Assembly: GCF_002858925.1 (NCBI RefSeq)
Contig: NZ_PJRS01000040.1
Coordinates: forward strand, 62,001 to 126,000
Length of the DNA: 64,000 nt
Reading direction: 5' to 3'
Origin: Caulobacter zeae
GTDB taxonomy: Bacteria; Pseudomonadota; Alphaproteobacteria; Caulobacterales; Caulobacteraceae
This document shows, in pieces, positions 34,580 through 43,218 of this stretch (positions are counted from its first letter, which is position 1; every line of letters starts with the position of its first letter). A program made the position numbers and the translations under genes. Below the pieces are notes generated by a model, which saw only the letters and a list, made by a program, of their open reading frames with translations, had not been told where the DNA came from and did not search any database.

Positions 34580-37500
34580 ATGAAGCCTAAGAAGCGCCGA
34601 CCGCTCGACTTTTCCACCCTGCCGGTGGAGACGCCCCGCGATGATGCGGCGAATACGGCTGGCCTGCCTGAGTCGGAACCGTCGGCCTTCGATGTCGCCG
34701 AGCCGGATCCCGATGCGCCGATCAGCGAGCCGGACAACGATCTCGACATCGCCGACCTGCCGGGGACGGGCTTCCTGGCCGCGCCGCCGCGCGGCGCGCG
34801 TCCGCCGTCCTACCAGCCGCCCGAGCCGCAAGCCGAGCCGGCGCCCGAACCGCTGACCTCGGCGATCGCGCCTGAGCCCGCGCCCGAGCCTGAAGCCGAA
34901 CCCGCGCAACCCGCCGCCGATCCGTTCGAACCGGTGCTGCGCGAGGACCGTTCTTCGGCGCGCCGTTCGTTCTTCCGCGGGTCCTCCCCGCCGCCTGAAC
35001 CGGCCCCGCCCGAGCCCGTCTCGCCGCCGGAGCCCGAGCCGGTCGCCGTGGCGCCGCCGCCTTCGCCCGAACCCATGCCCGAATTCGCCCCGCCGCCGGA
35101 ACCGCGAGCGCGCCGCACGCGCGCCGCCGAGCGCCCGCCGGCCGACGACCTGCCGCCGCTGCCGACCTTCCTGACCGCGCCCGCCGCAGCCCAGCCGCCG
35201 GCCCCGCGTCCCGAGCCCGAACCGCCGGCCAAGTCGGAGCCGGCCGCGCGTCCGGCCGTGGCCGAACGTCCGGTGCAGGCTCTGGCCGAGCGCGCCGAGC
35301 GCAAGCCGATGCCGGGCGGCGTCTACTGGAGCATGGCCGTCTGCGTCGCCGCCCTGTGGGCCGTGGCGCCGGTGATGTTCGCCATGGGCTACGGCCCGAC
35401 CCTGCCGATGCCGGTGACCATGGCGGTGTTCGCCGCCCTGGCCGCGGGGCCGGCCGCCTTCATCCTGCTGGCCGCCTACATGCTGCGCCAGGCCATGGGC
35501 GTTTCGGCCGAGCTGCGCCGCACGCGCCAGCTGACCGACCAGTTGCTCACGCCCGCGACCCTGGCCGCCGCCGGGGCCACCGGCGTTGTCGACGCCCTGA
35601 GCGGCCAGATCGACGCGGCCACCAGCGCCGCCGACGCCGCCCGCGAGCGCATCATCACCCTGCGCCAGGCGCTGGCCGAAGAGACCGCCCGCCTGGTCGA
35701 GGCCGCCGATTCGTCCAGCCGCATGGCCAAGCAGCTGGCCGAGGGCCTGGGCCATGAGCGCACCGCCATGCAGGCGCTGTCGGCCGCCCTGGACACCCAG
35801 TCGACCGGCGTGGTCGACGCCATCGGCAGCCAGGCGCGCATGGTCGCCGAGGCCTCCGACCTGGCCGAAACCCAGCTGCGCGAAGCCGAGGCCGCCCTGG
35901 CCGCCCGCGCCGCCGACCTGGCCGCCGCCGCAGCCGAGGCGTCCGACGCCGCCCGCGTCGGGGCCGAGGACCTGTCGCGCCAGATCGCCCGCCTGGAGAC
36001 CGCCGGCCAAGGCGTCGGCGATCAGATCGGCAATGTCGAGCGCAGCCTGGCGTCGCAGCGCGCGGCCCTGGTGACGGCCGCCCAGGCCCTGCGCGCCGAC
36101 CAGGAGGACTTCTCCTCCGAGACCGAGACCCGCACCGCCCAGCTCACCGAGTTCGTGGCCTACACCCGCGTCGGCGCCTCCGAGCTCGGCGACATCGCCG
36201 CCATGGGCGCCGAGGTGCTGCGCGGCCTGATCGTCTCGTCCGGCGACCAGCTGCGCGAGATGACCGAGGCCGCCCGCGCCGAGCGCGAGGCCCTGGCCGC
36301 CGAGACGCAGGCCGCGTTGGCCCGCCTGGAAGCCGCCGCCGCCGACCGTCGCGGCGATCTCGAGGGCGAGCTGACCCGCGCCATGAACGCCATCACCGAC
36401 GCCGCCCAGCGGGCCGGGGAGGGCGTCGAGTTGCGCGTCGAGACCGCGCGCGGCCGCGTCGACCAGCTGAACGAGATCGCCTTCTCGGCCGGCCAGAAGG
36501 CCGACGCCGTGTTCGAGTCGCGCATGCAGGAAGCCCGCAACCTGATCGAGAACGCCGCCCAGGTGGTCGAGCAGGCCGGCGCCCGCACCGCCCAGAAGCT
36601 GGCCGAAAGCGTCGAGACCGCCCGCACCGCCATCGCCGAGATGGAGCGCCTGCTGGTCGAGGCCGGCCAGAGCAGCGCCGCCCTGCCGGGCGAGGCCCTG
36701 GCCCGCGCCGCCGAGGTGCGCGCCCAGATCGAGAAGGGCATCGACGACCTTCGCGCCGCCGCCCGCCGCACCGCCGAGGAGACGGCGGCCATCGACCAAG
36801 CCTTCCAGGATCGCGTGCGCCGCAACTACGAAATGCTGAGCGAGGCGGTGACGCAGATGAACGCGGCCGCTTCCCAGACCCCGAGCTTCGTCGCCCCGCA
36901 GAGCCGCGGCGCTTCGGCCCTGGTGCGTCCGCCGCAGCCTGCGCCCCAGCCGGTCCCGCAACCGGCGCCGCCGCCCCAGCAGCGCCAGGCGCCGCCTCCG
37001 CCGCCTCCGGTCCAGCCCGCGCCGCAGCCGCCGCGCGCCCAGACCCCGCCGCCGGCCTATCCCAACGATGACTTCGCACCGCTGGAGCCGCCGCCGCGCC
37101 AGCGCCTGAAGCTGACCCCGACCGCCACCGACGACGAGTTCCGCACCATGTTCGACGCCGCCGGCGGTCGCGGCGCGGCGCCGACCCCGCCGCCTGAACC
37201 GGCGCAGGACGAGGGCGGCTGGAGCTGGAAGAACCTGTTGGGCGACATGCAGTCCAGCTCGCCGGGCGACGCGGCCCTGGGCGAGAAGCTGGCCGGCGAG
37301 ATCCTGGCCATGGGCATCGACCCGTCGGCCCTGCTGCCGCGCGGTCGCATCGACGAGATCGCCGCCGCCATCCAGACCCACGACGAGGCCGGCGCCCGCG
37401 AGGTGGTCAAGAAGCTGGCCCCGGCCGCGATCCGTCGCCTGGTCCGCCGCCTGTTCTCCGACGCCACGCTGAAGGCCAACGCCGAGCGTTTCGTGCGCCG

Positions 37501-37627
37501 TTACGCCGGCATGGTGAACGAGGCGGCCCAGCAGGATCGCGAGGGCTTCCTGGTGGCCGCACTGCTGGCCTCGGAAGCCGGCCGCGCCTACCTGCTGCTC
37601 GATGCGGCGGCCAGCGACCTGGCCTGA
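34580..37627 (+). CDS. tipN: TipN-like polarity factor
   Basis: This 1015-residue protein has an N-terminal proline- and glutamate-rich region (about 1-245) and two close membrane helices (about 252-272 and 277-303). A very long Ala/Glu/Arg coiled coil follows (about 305-770), then a proline-rich linker and a conserved helical C-terminal domain (about 855-1015). Two N-terminal helices followed by a large coiled coil is the TipN layout in Caulobacter, where the protein marks the new pole after division and guides flagellum placement and chromosome segregation. The assignment rests on architecture rather than a diagnostic motif. This copy is longer than the roughly 890 residues of C. crescentus TipN. 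A sugar transferase gene follows after four bases. Confidence 0.7.
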   Translation: MKPKKRRPLDFSTLPVETPRDDAANTAGLPESEPSAFDVAEPDPDAPISEPDNDLDIADLPGTGFLAAPPRGARPPSYQPPEPQAEPAPEPLTSAIAPEPAPEPEAEPAQPAADPFEPVLREDRSSARRSFFRGSSPPPEPAPPEPVSPPEPEPVAVAPPPSPEPMPEFAPPPEPRARRTRAAERPPADDLPPLPTFLTAPAAAQPPAPRPEPEPPAKSEPAARPAVAERPVQALAERAERKPMPGGVYWSMAVCVAALWAVAPVMFAMGYGPTLPMPVTMAVFAALAAGPAAFILLAAYMLRQAMGVSAELRRTRQLTDQLLTPATLAAAGATGVVDALSGQIDAATSAADAARERIITLRQALAEETARLVEAADSSSRMAKQLAEGLGHERTAMQALSAALDTQSTGVVDAIGSQARMVAEASDLAETQLREAEAALAARAADLAAAAAEASDAARVGAEDLSRQIARLETAGQGVGDQIGNVERSLASQRAALVTAAQALRADQEDFSSETETRTAQLTEFVAYTRVGASELGDIAAMGAEVLRGLIVSSGDQLREMTEAARAEREALAAETQAALARLEAAAADRRGDLEGELTRAMNAITDAAQRAGEGVELRVETARGRVDQLNEIAFSAGQKADAVFESRMQEARNLIENAAQVVEQAGARTAQKLAESVETARTAIAEMERLLVEAGQSSAALPGEALARAAEVRAQIEKGIDDLRAAARRTAEETAAIDQAFQDRVRRNYEMLSEAVTQMNAAASQTPSFVAPQSRGASALVRPPQPAPQPVPQPAPPPQQRQAPPPPPPVQPAPQPPRAQTPPPAYPNDDFAPLEPPPRQRLKLTPTATDDEFRTMFDAAGGRGAAPTPPPEPAQDEGGWSWKNLLGDMQSSSPGDAALGEKLAGEILAMGIDPSALLPRGRIDEIAAAIQTHDEAGAREVVKKLAPAAIRRLVRRLFSDATLKANAERFVRRYAGMVNEAAQQDREGFLVAALLASEAGRAYLLLDAAASDLA

Positions 37628-37631
37628 TCAC

Positions 37632-38195
37632 GTGCTGAAGCGCGCCTTCGACTTCGCCGCCGCCGCGGCGGGCCTTGCCGTGCTGGCCCTGCCGCTGGCG
37701 GTAGTGGCCGTGCTGGTGCGCGCCACCTCGCCGGGGCCAGCGGTCTACTGGTCGCAGCGGGTGGGGCGGGGCAACCGCCTCTTCCCGATGCCGAAGTTCC
37801 GCACCATGCGGATCGACACCCCCGAGGTCGCCACCCACCTGCTGGACGATCCGCACCGCTGGCTGACGCCGGTCGGGCCGTTCCTGCGCAAGACCAGCCT
37901 CGACGAGCTGCCGCAGCTGTGGAGCGTGCTGGTCGGTCACATGAGCCTGGTGGGCCCGCGCCCGGCCCTGTTCAACCAGGACGACCTCGTGGCCGCTCGC
38001 ACCGCCGCCGGCGTCCACGTGCTGCGTCCCGGCGTCACCGGCTGGGCCCAGATCAACGGCCGCGACGAACTGGCCATCCCCGAGAAGGTGGCGCTGGACG
38101 CCGAGTACCTGGCCCGCGCCTCGTTCCTGTTCGACCTGAAGATCCTGCTGGGCACCGTCGCGCCCGTGGTGCTGGGCAAGGGCGTGCGCGCCTAG
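37632..38195 (+). CDS. Phosphoglycosyl transferase (sugar transferase family)
   Basis: The protein has 187 residues from GTG 37632, four bases after the tipN stop; an overlapping start 30 bases earlier is possible. It is a short monotopic phosphoglycosyl transferase. A hydrophobic re-entrant helix (AAAAAGLAVLALPLAVVAVL) is followed by RATSPGPAVYWSQRVG, FPMPKFRTM, the catalytic Asp-Glu pair in KTSLDELPQLW and SLVGPRPAL. Such enzymes load the first sugar phosphate onto undecaprenyl phosphate at the inner membrane for polysaccharide or glycan synthesis. It may be co-transcribed with tipN. The sugar is not known. Confidence 0.87.
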   Translation: MLKRAFDFAAAAAGLAVLALPLAVVAVLVRATSPGPAVYWSQRVGRGNRLFPMPKFRTMRIDTPEVATHLLDDPHRWLTPVGPFLRKTSLDELPQLWSVLVGHMSLVGPRPALFNQDDLVAARTAAGVHVLRPGVTGWAQINGRDELAIPEKVALDAEYLARASFLFDLKILLGTVAPVVLGKGVRA

Positions 38196-38253
38196 CCCCG
38201 GAACGTCGCCGTGTACGGAGCGTTGGCTCGGTGCATCAACACGGAGACACGCC

Positions 38254-38622
38254 ATGAAGAGGATCGTCATGACCGCCGCCGCCTTCGCCCTGGTGGGCGG
38301 CGCGGCCTTCGCCCAATCGACCATCGCCCGTGACGAGACGCTCAGCGCCAAGGGCAGCTTCACCGTCGGCCAGATCGAGGACGCCGATGTCATCGACTCC
38401 GCCAACCGGAAGGCCGGCGAGGTCGAGCACGTGCTGCTGGACGCGGCCGGAAAACCTACCGCCGTAGTCATCGAGATCGACCGCGTCGGCCCCGACAAGA
38501 AGGTGGTGGTGGCCTTGGCCGACGTCTCGGTCGCGCCCGAGCCGGGCGATCCGAACGACTATCTGGTGCGCACCAAGCTGACCAAGGATCAACTGGCCAA
38601 CCTGCCGGACTGGAAGCCGTAG
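38254..38622 (+). CDS. Exported PRC-barrel domain protein
   Basis: This 122-residue protein has a signal peptide (RIVMTAAAFALVGGAAFAQS). The mature part contains a PRC-barrel-like segment: IEDADVIDSANRKAGEVEHV, then LLDAAGKPTAVVIEIDRVG and KVVVALADV. PRC-barrel proteins bind other proteins or RNA, or act as structural adaptors; exported ones are of unknown use. It follows the sugar transferase after a 58-base gap and ends at a strong terminator hairpin. Confidence 0.78.
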   Translation: MKRIVMTAAAFALVGGAAFAQSTIARDETLSAKGSFTVGQIEDADVIDSANRKAGEVEHVLLDAAGKPTAVVIEIDRVGPDKKVVVALADVSVAPEPGDPNDYLVRTKLTKDQLANLPDWKP

Positions 38623-38639
38623 AGGCGGTTTCGCTACGT

Positions 38640-38674
38640 CCCGTAGACCCCCGCTTCGCGGGGGCTCTACGGGG
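38640..38674. terminator. Bidirectional terminator hairpin
   Basis: CCCGTAGA-CCCCGC pairs with GCGGGG-TCTACGGG around a TTCG tetraloop, with one unpaired base in the stem. It stands between two convergent genes and so can stop transcription from both. Confidence 0.75.
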
Positions 38675-38679
38675 AAGAG

Positions 38680-40128
38680 TCAGGCGAGTTCGCCGTAGGC
38701 CTTCTCGACCGCCGCCACGAACCGGGCGTCGCCCGCCAGATCGGCCGGGAACACCGCTTCCAACGCCAGGAAGGCGGCGACATCGCCCTTCACGTCGCCC
38801 GGCAGGGCCTGGACCACCGTCAGCAGGCGATCCGCCAGCGGATCGGTGATGGCCACGCCCTCGGCGGCGCGCAGCTTCAGGAACCGGAACCAGGCGGCGA
38901 TCGGCACGGCCAGGCGCTCGACGCTGCGGTCGGCTTCCAGGGCGTCCTTCACCGTGCCCAGAATGCGGAAGGGCAGTTTCTGCGAGCCGTCCCAGGCGAT
39001 CTGGCTGAGGAAGTGGCGGATCTCGGGATTGCGGAAGCGGTCGAGGATGGCCTCGGCGTAGGCGGCCAGGTCCAGGCCGCGCGGGGCGGTCAGGGTCGGG
39101 ATGATGTCCTTGGCCATCAGGTCGCGGGCCAGGGCCTCCAGCGCCGGATCGCCGACCGCCTCGAACACTGTCTCGTGGCCCTTCAGCAGGCCGGCATAGG
39201 CCAGGGTCGAGTGCACGCCGTTCAGGAGACGCAGCTTGGCGCGCTCGAAGCCGCGCACGTCGTCGGTCAGGGTGACGCCGACGCTGGCTAGATCCGGCGC
39301 GCCGTCGCCCAGCACGTCCTCGACCACCCACTGGGTGAAGGCCTCGCGCTGGATCGGCCATGCGTCGGCCAGGCCCGTGGCGGCCTGCACCCGGGCGCGC
39401 AGGGCGTCGTCGGTGGCCGGAGTGATGCTGTCGACCATGGTGCGCGGGAAGGCGCCGTTCTGCTCGATCCAGGCAGCCAGGGCCGGGTCCACCGCCTGGG
39501 CGAAGGCCACCGTCGCCGCCTTCAGCCGCCAGCCGTTGTCGGCGAGGTTGTCGCAGGCCACCACGGCGTAGGGCGCCAGGCCGGCCGCGAAGCGGCGGCG
39601 CAGACCCTCGACGATGTAGCCCACGGCGCTGACCGGGCGGCCAGGCGAAGCCAGGTCGTGGACGATGTCGGGATGTGCCTTGTCCAGCTTGCCCTCGCCG
39701 GTCAGGGTGTAGCCCTTCTCGGTGACCGTCAGGCTGACCATCCGGGTCTGCGGCGCTGCCAGGCGCGCGAACACCGCCTCCGGGTCTTCCGGGGCGACCA
39801 GCACCTCCAGAATCGAGCCGATGACCCGGAAGCTGGTTTCATGATCCAGCTGGGCCAGGGTGTAGAGGCCGTCCTGCGGCGATAGCGCATCGCGCACGCC
39901 GGGGCTCTTCAGCGAGACGGCGCAGATGCCCCAGCGCGGGTCCGTGGACAGCAGTTGGTCGAAATAGAAGGCCTGGTGGGCGCGATGGAAGGCCCCGGGA
40001 CCGAAGTGGACGACGCCGATCTCCACCTTGTCGCGCTCGTAGGCCGGCAGGGCCACGCCGGGCAGGGCGGCGGGGAAGCTGGTGGCCGAGAGGCGCAGGG
40101 CCTGGCTGGCGGCGGTGTCGGTGGTCAC
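38680..40128 (-). CDS. Mannitol dehydrogenase family oxidoreductase
   Basis: This 482-residue protein has an N-terminal NAD-binding domain with VVHFGPGAFHRAHQAFYFDQ near residue 38, CDNLADNG near 192 and VDSITPATDD near 232. A helical C-terminal domain has KLRLLNGVHSTLAY and HFLSQIAWDGSQKLPFRIL. These match long-chain polyol or fructuronate reductases of the UxuB/MtlD kind, which interconvert sugar alcohols or uronates and keto sugars. No partner uronate gene is present in the window. A near-palindromic GACACCGGTGGC lies 66 bases before its start. Confidence 0.85.
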   Translation of the reverse strand: MTTDTAASQALRLSATSFPAALPGVALPAYERDKVEIGVVHFGPGAFHRAHQAFYFDQLLSTDPRWGICAVSLKSPGVRDALSPQDGLYTLAQLDHETSFRVIGSILEVLVAPEDPEAVFARLAAPQTRMVSLTVTEKGYTLTGEGKLDKAHPDIVHDLASPGRPVSAVGYIVEGLRRRFAAGLAPYAVVACDNLADNGWRLKAATVAFAQAVDPALAAWIEQNGAFPRTMVDSITPATDDALRARVQAATGLADAWPIQREAFTQWVVEDVLGDGAPDLASVGVTLTDDVRGFERAKLRLLNGVHSTLAYAGLLKGHETVFEAVGDPALEALARDLMAKDIIPTLTAPRGLDLAAYAEAILDRFRNPEIRHFLSQIAWDGSQKLPFRILGTVKDALEADRSVERLAVPIAAWFRFLKLRAAEGVAITDPLADRLLTVVQALPGDVKGDVAAFLALEAVFPADLAGDARFVAAVEKAYGELA

Positions 40129-40193
40129 GGGGCGCCTCGATAATGATCCGGCGGGTCTTCAAAGCCCGCTCGAGCGCTTAGATGAGCCAGGAA

Positions 40194-40205
40194 GACACCG
40201 GTGGC
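40194..40205. promoter_or_regulatory. LacI-type operator candidate
   Basis: GACACCGGTGGC matches the symmetric GACACCGGTGTC in eleven of twelve positions. It lies 66 bases before the start of the mannitol dehydrogenase family gene. LacI-family sugar regulators bind sites of this shape, but no such regulator is encoded nearby. Confidence 0.4.
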
Positions 40206-40325
40206 AATGGTGGTTTCGCAAAGACTTCCGTAGCGGCGCCCGGCGGCCGGGAAACCCGCTCGGCGTTATAATTTTCACATAAAACCGATGCGTGCATCGC
40301 CACCCTGGCTGGATAGGGGAAGAGC

Positions 40326-40676
40326 ATGCGTACGATTCTGACGATTTTGGCCTTGCTGGCCTTGGGCGCGTGCAGCCGGGTGCAGGCCGATGCGCCCGCG
40401 GCTCAGCGCGCGGCGGTGACCAAGGCCTGCCTGGACGGCGAGCTCGATGCCTTCGGGCTGAAGCTCGATCGCGTGGGCTGCGCCTGCGCGTCCAACGTCC
40501 TGCAGGCCCAGCTGTCGCCCAAGGCGATGACCGCGCTGGAGGACTATGCGCGCGGCCGGGAGGACGGCTTCGACGCGGCCCGCGCTGGGCTGGTCGGCGA
40601 CGAGAAGCTGATGCTGGACCCTAAGCGTCCGGCCGGCGCGCCCGACCTGCGCAAGGTGGCGGCCGACTGCCTCTGA
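40326..40676 (+). CDS. Small lipoprotein, unknown function
   Basis: This 116-residue protein has a lipoprotein signal (TILTILALLALGAC, acylated Cys near residue 16). The mature part has further cysteines (TKACLDGE, GCACASN and a C-terminal ADCL). Helical segments between them could be held by disulfides. I do not recognise a named family. It precedes the flavin oxidase gene by 57 bases and may share its promoter. Confidence 0.75.
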   Translation: MRTILTILALLALGACSRVQADAPAAQRAAVTKACLDGELDAFGLKLDRVGCACASNVLQAQLSPKAMTALEDYARGREDGFDAARAGLVGDEKLMLDPKRPAGAPDLRKVAADCL

Positions 40677-40733
40677 TCGGGCGATCAGGACAACCATACA
40701 AGCAAGTGGGCAGACAACAGAGTGGGGGAGATC

Positions 40734-42335
40734 ATGCAGACCAAGCGCTATTTCGCCAGCCGGCGCGACTTCCTGGCCGCGGGCGGCTTCCTGGCGGCCA
40801 GCGCCGCCCTGGCCCCCGTCGCGGCCTATGCCCGCGACCCGCGCGTCGGGGCCTTGCCGCCGACCCCGGCGCCGGGCGGCCCGCCGGAGGCGCGTTGGGC
40901 GCAGCTATCCAAGGCGCTGTCGGGCCGGCTTCTGCGCCTGGGCGACGCCGACTATCAGGTGATCGCCCTGCCCAACAACCTGCGCTACGCCCACACCCTG
41001 CCGCAGGGCGTGGCCCGCTGCGCCTCGGCCGACGAGGTCGGCTTTGCTGTCCGCTGGGCGCGCGAGAACAACATCCGGCCGATCATCCGCGGCGGCGGCC
41101 ACTCCTATGCCGGCTATTCGGTCACCGACGGCCTGCTGATCGAGACCAGCCTGATCAACTACGCCCGCTACGACAGGACGACCGGCGTCGCCCGGTTCGG
41201 GGCCGGCGCCCGCAATCGCGACCTCTATCGCCTGCTGCGCGCCGAGGACCGCGCGGTAACCCATGGCCGCTGCCCGTCGGTGGGCGCGGCGGGCTTCCTG
41301 CTGGGCGGCGGCATCGGCTTCAACATGCGCGCCCACGGCATGGCCTGTGACCAGCTGGTCGAGAGCAAGATCGTGTTGGCCGACGGCGCCCAGCGCCGGC
41401 TGCTGGCCAAGGCTCCCGACTCCCGCGACGCCGACCTGTTCTGGGCCTGCCAGGGCGGCGGCGGCGGCAATTTCGGGGTCAGCACCGAGTTCGCTCTCCA
41501 GACCTTCGACGTGAAGGGCAAGGTCGTCACCGTCTTCGACCTTTCCTGGAGCCGCACGCCGGAAATCCGTCCCAGCGTCTCGGTCGAGGCGCTCGGCGCC
41601 ATGCTGATGGAGGTGCTGAACGCCGCGCCCGGCAACCTCGGCTCGCGGGTGTCGTTCGGGGCGATCACGCCGCTGCAATACAAGGCCGGCTACGACGTGC
41701 CGATCAGCGTGCTGGGCCAGTACGCAGGCCCGCGCGAGGAACTGCTCAAGATCCTCAAGCCCGTTCTCGACGCGGCCGCGCCCACCGGCGGGGCGGGGAT
41801 CAACGAGCTGCCCTACTGGGCGGCGCAGGACTTCCTGCACGAGGACGGCTTCGCCACCTTCTACCAGGAGCGCTCGGGCTTCGTCAGGAACCCGAAGTTC
41901 GGCCTGGAAGACCTGGCGCTGGGCTTCAAACACCTGCGCCAGTGGCCGGGCGTGAACGGCTACTGCGACCTGCGCTTCTTCCAGACCGGCGGGGCGATCA
42001 ACGTCCCCAAGCCTGGCGACACCGCCTTCGTGCACCGCGACAGCCACTGGCTGATGGTGGTGGGCCTCTATTGGAGCGAGGGCGACAGCCACAACAAGAT
42101 CCTGCTCGACGCCAACCGCGTCTGGCAGGACGAGTTCTACGCCGCCATGTGGCCGCGCGCCGGCGGCGGGGCCTACCAGAACTTCGCCGACCCCTCGCTG
42201 TCGCACGACCCGTCCAAGGCGGATTACTTCGCCACGGCCTATTACGGCGACAACCTCGGCAGGCTGAAGGCGATCAAGGCCAAGGCCGACCCCGACCGGG
42301 TGTTCAACTTCAACCAGGCGATCCCGCGGCCTTAG
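40734..42335 (+). CDS. Tat-exported FAD-linked oxidase, BBE type
   Basis: The protein has 533 residues from ATG 40734, with GGGGAG just upstream. The twin-arginine signal is in ASRRDFLAAGGFLAASAALA. The FAD-binding domain has RPIIRGGGHSYAGYSV, where the His near 122 is the usual covalent FAD site, and GRCPSVGAAGFLLGGGIGFN. The C-terminal berberine-bridge-type segment YYGDNLGRLKAIKAKADPDR followed by VFNFNQAI closes the protein. Family members oxidise sugars, alcohols or alkaloid-like compounds with oxygen. Periplasmic location is inferred from the signal. The substrate is unknown. Confidence 0.87.
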   Translation: MQTKRYFASRRDFLAAGGFLAASAALAPVAAYARDPRVGALPPTPAPGGPPEARWAQLSKALSGRLLRLGDADYQVIALPNNLRYAHTLPQGVARCASADEVGFAVRWARENNIRPIIRGGGHSYAGYSVTDGLLIETSLINYARYDRTTGVARFGAGARNRDLYRLLRAEDRAVTHGRCPSVGAAGFLLGGGIGFNMRAHGMACDQLVESKIVLADGAQRRLLAKAPDSRDADLFWACQGGGGGNFGVSTEFALQTFDVKGKVVTVFDLSWSRTPEIRPSVSVEALGAMLMEVLNAAPGNLGSRVSFGAITPLQYKAGYDVPISVLGQYAGPREELLKILKPVLDAAAPTGGAGINELPYWAAQDFLHEDGFATFYQERSGFVRNPKFGLEDLALGFKHLRQWPGVNGYCDLRFFQTGGAINVPKPGDTAFVHRDSHWLMVVGLYWSEGDSHNKILLDANRVWQDEFYAAMWPRAGGGAYQNFADPSLSHDPSKADYFATAYYGDNLGRLKAIKAKADPDRVFNFNQAIPRP

Positions 42336-42357
42336 GCCTGGCAGCCGGCGTGGCCTC

Positions 42358-43218
42358 TCAGGCCGCGTCCAGGCCGATGTCGAGCACCGGGGCCGAGTGG
42401 GTGAGGGCGCCGACGCTGATCACGTCGACGCCGGTCTGCGCGATCGCGCGAACGGTCGTCAGGTTGACCCCGCCCGAGGCCTCCAGCACCGCCCGGCCCT
42501 TGGCCAGCGATACGGCGGTCTTCAGGTCATCCAGGCTGAAGTTGTCGAGCATGACCACGTCGGGGCCGTGCTTCAGGGCGTCTTCCAGCTGGTCCAGGCC
42601 GTCGATCTCGACTTCCACCTTAACCAGGTGACCGGCGAAGGCGCGGGCCCGGCGGACGGCCTCGCCGACCCCGCCGCAGGCGGCGACGTGGTTGTCCTTG
42701 ATCAGGATGGCGTCGTCGAGGCCGAAGCGATGATTGACCCCGCCGCCGCAGCGTACGGCGTACTTCTCCAGGGCTCGCAGACCCGGCGTGGTCTTGCGGG
42801 TGTCGACGATGGTCGCGCCCGTGCCCTCGACGAGGCGCACATAGGCCCGCGTCAGGGTGGCTATGCCCGACAGGCGGCCCAGCAGGTTCAGGCCCGTCCG
42901 CTCGGCCGCCAGCACGGCGCGGGCGTTCCCCTCGGCGCGGGCCAGCACGGTTCCCGGCGCGGCGTCGGCGCCGTCGGGCGTGACCACCTCGAAGGTCGCG
43001 GTCGGGTCAAGGGCGGCCAGGGCCAGGCGCGCGCACGACAGGCCCGAGACCCGGCCGTCCTGGCGGCTGGCGAAGAGCACCGACAGCCGGGCGTCGGCGT
43101 CGATGCAGGCCAGGCCGGTGATGTCGCCGGCCCGGCCCAGATCCTCGGCCAGGGACAGATCGACGATGGGGCGGACGAGAAGGTCGGGCAGCGGCTCGAT
43201 ACGGGGAAGGAGGGTCAA
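42358..43218 (-). CDS. nadC: Nicotinate-nucleotide pyrophosphorylase
   Basis: This 286-residue protein has EDLGRAGDITG near the start, LSGIATLTRAYV and TRKTTPGLRALEKYAVRCGGG with the phosphoribosyl-binding residues. KDNHVAACGG, EVEIDGLDQ, VMLDNFS and EASGGVNLTTVRAIA follow. It turns quinolinate and PRPP into nicotinate mononucleotide, the third step of NAD synthesis. Its start overlaps the Uma2 stop by four bases (ATGA), so it is translationally linked to that gene and lies downstream of nadA and nadB. Confidence 0.95.
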   Translation of the reverse strand: MTLLPRIEPLPDLLVRPIVDLSLAEDLGRAGDITGLACIDADARLSVLFASRQDGRVSGLSCARLALAALDPTATFEVVTPDGADAAPGTVLARAEGNARAVLAAERTGLNLLGRLSGIATLTRAYVRLVEGTGATIVDTRKTTPGLRALEKYAVRCGGGVNHRFGLDDAILIKDNHVAACGGVGEAVRRARAFAGHLVKVEVEIDGLDQLEDALKHGPDVVMLDNFSLDDLKTAVSLAKGRAVLEASGGVNLTTVRAIAQTGVDVISVGALTHSAPVLDIGLDAA

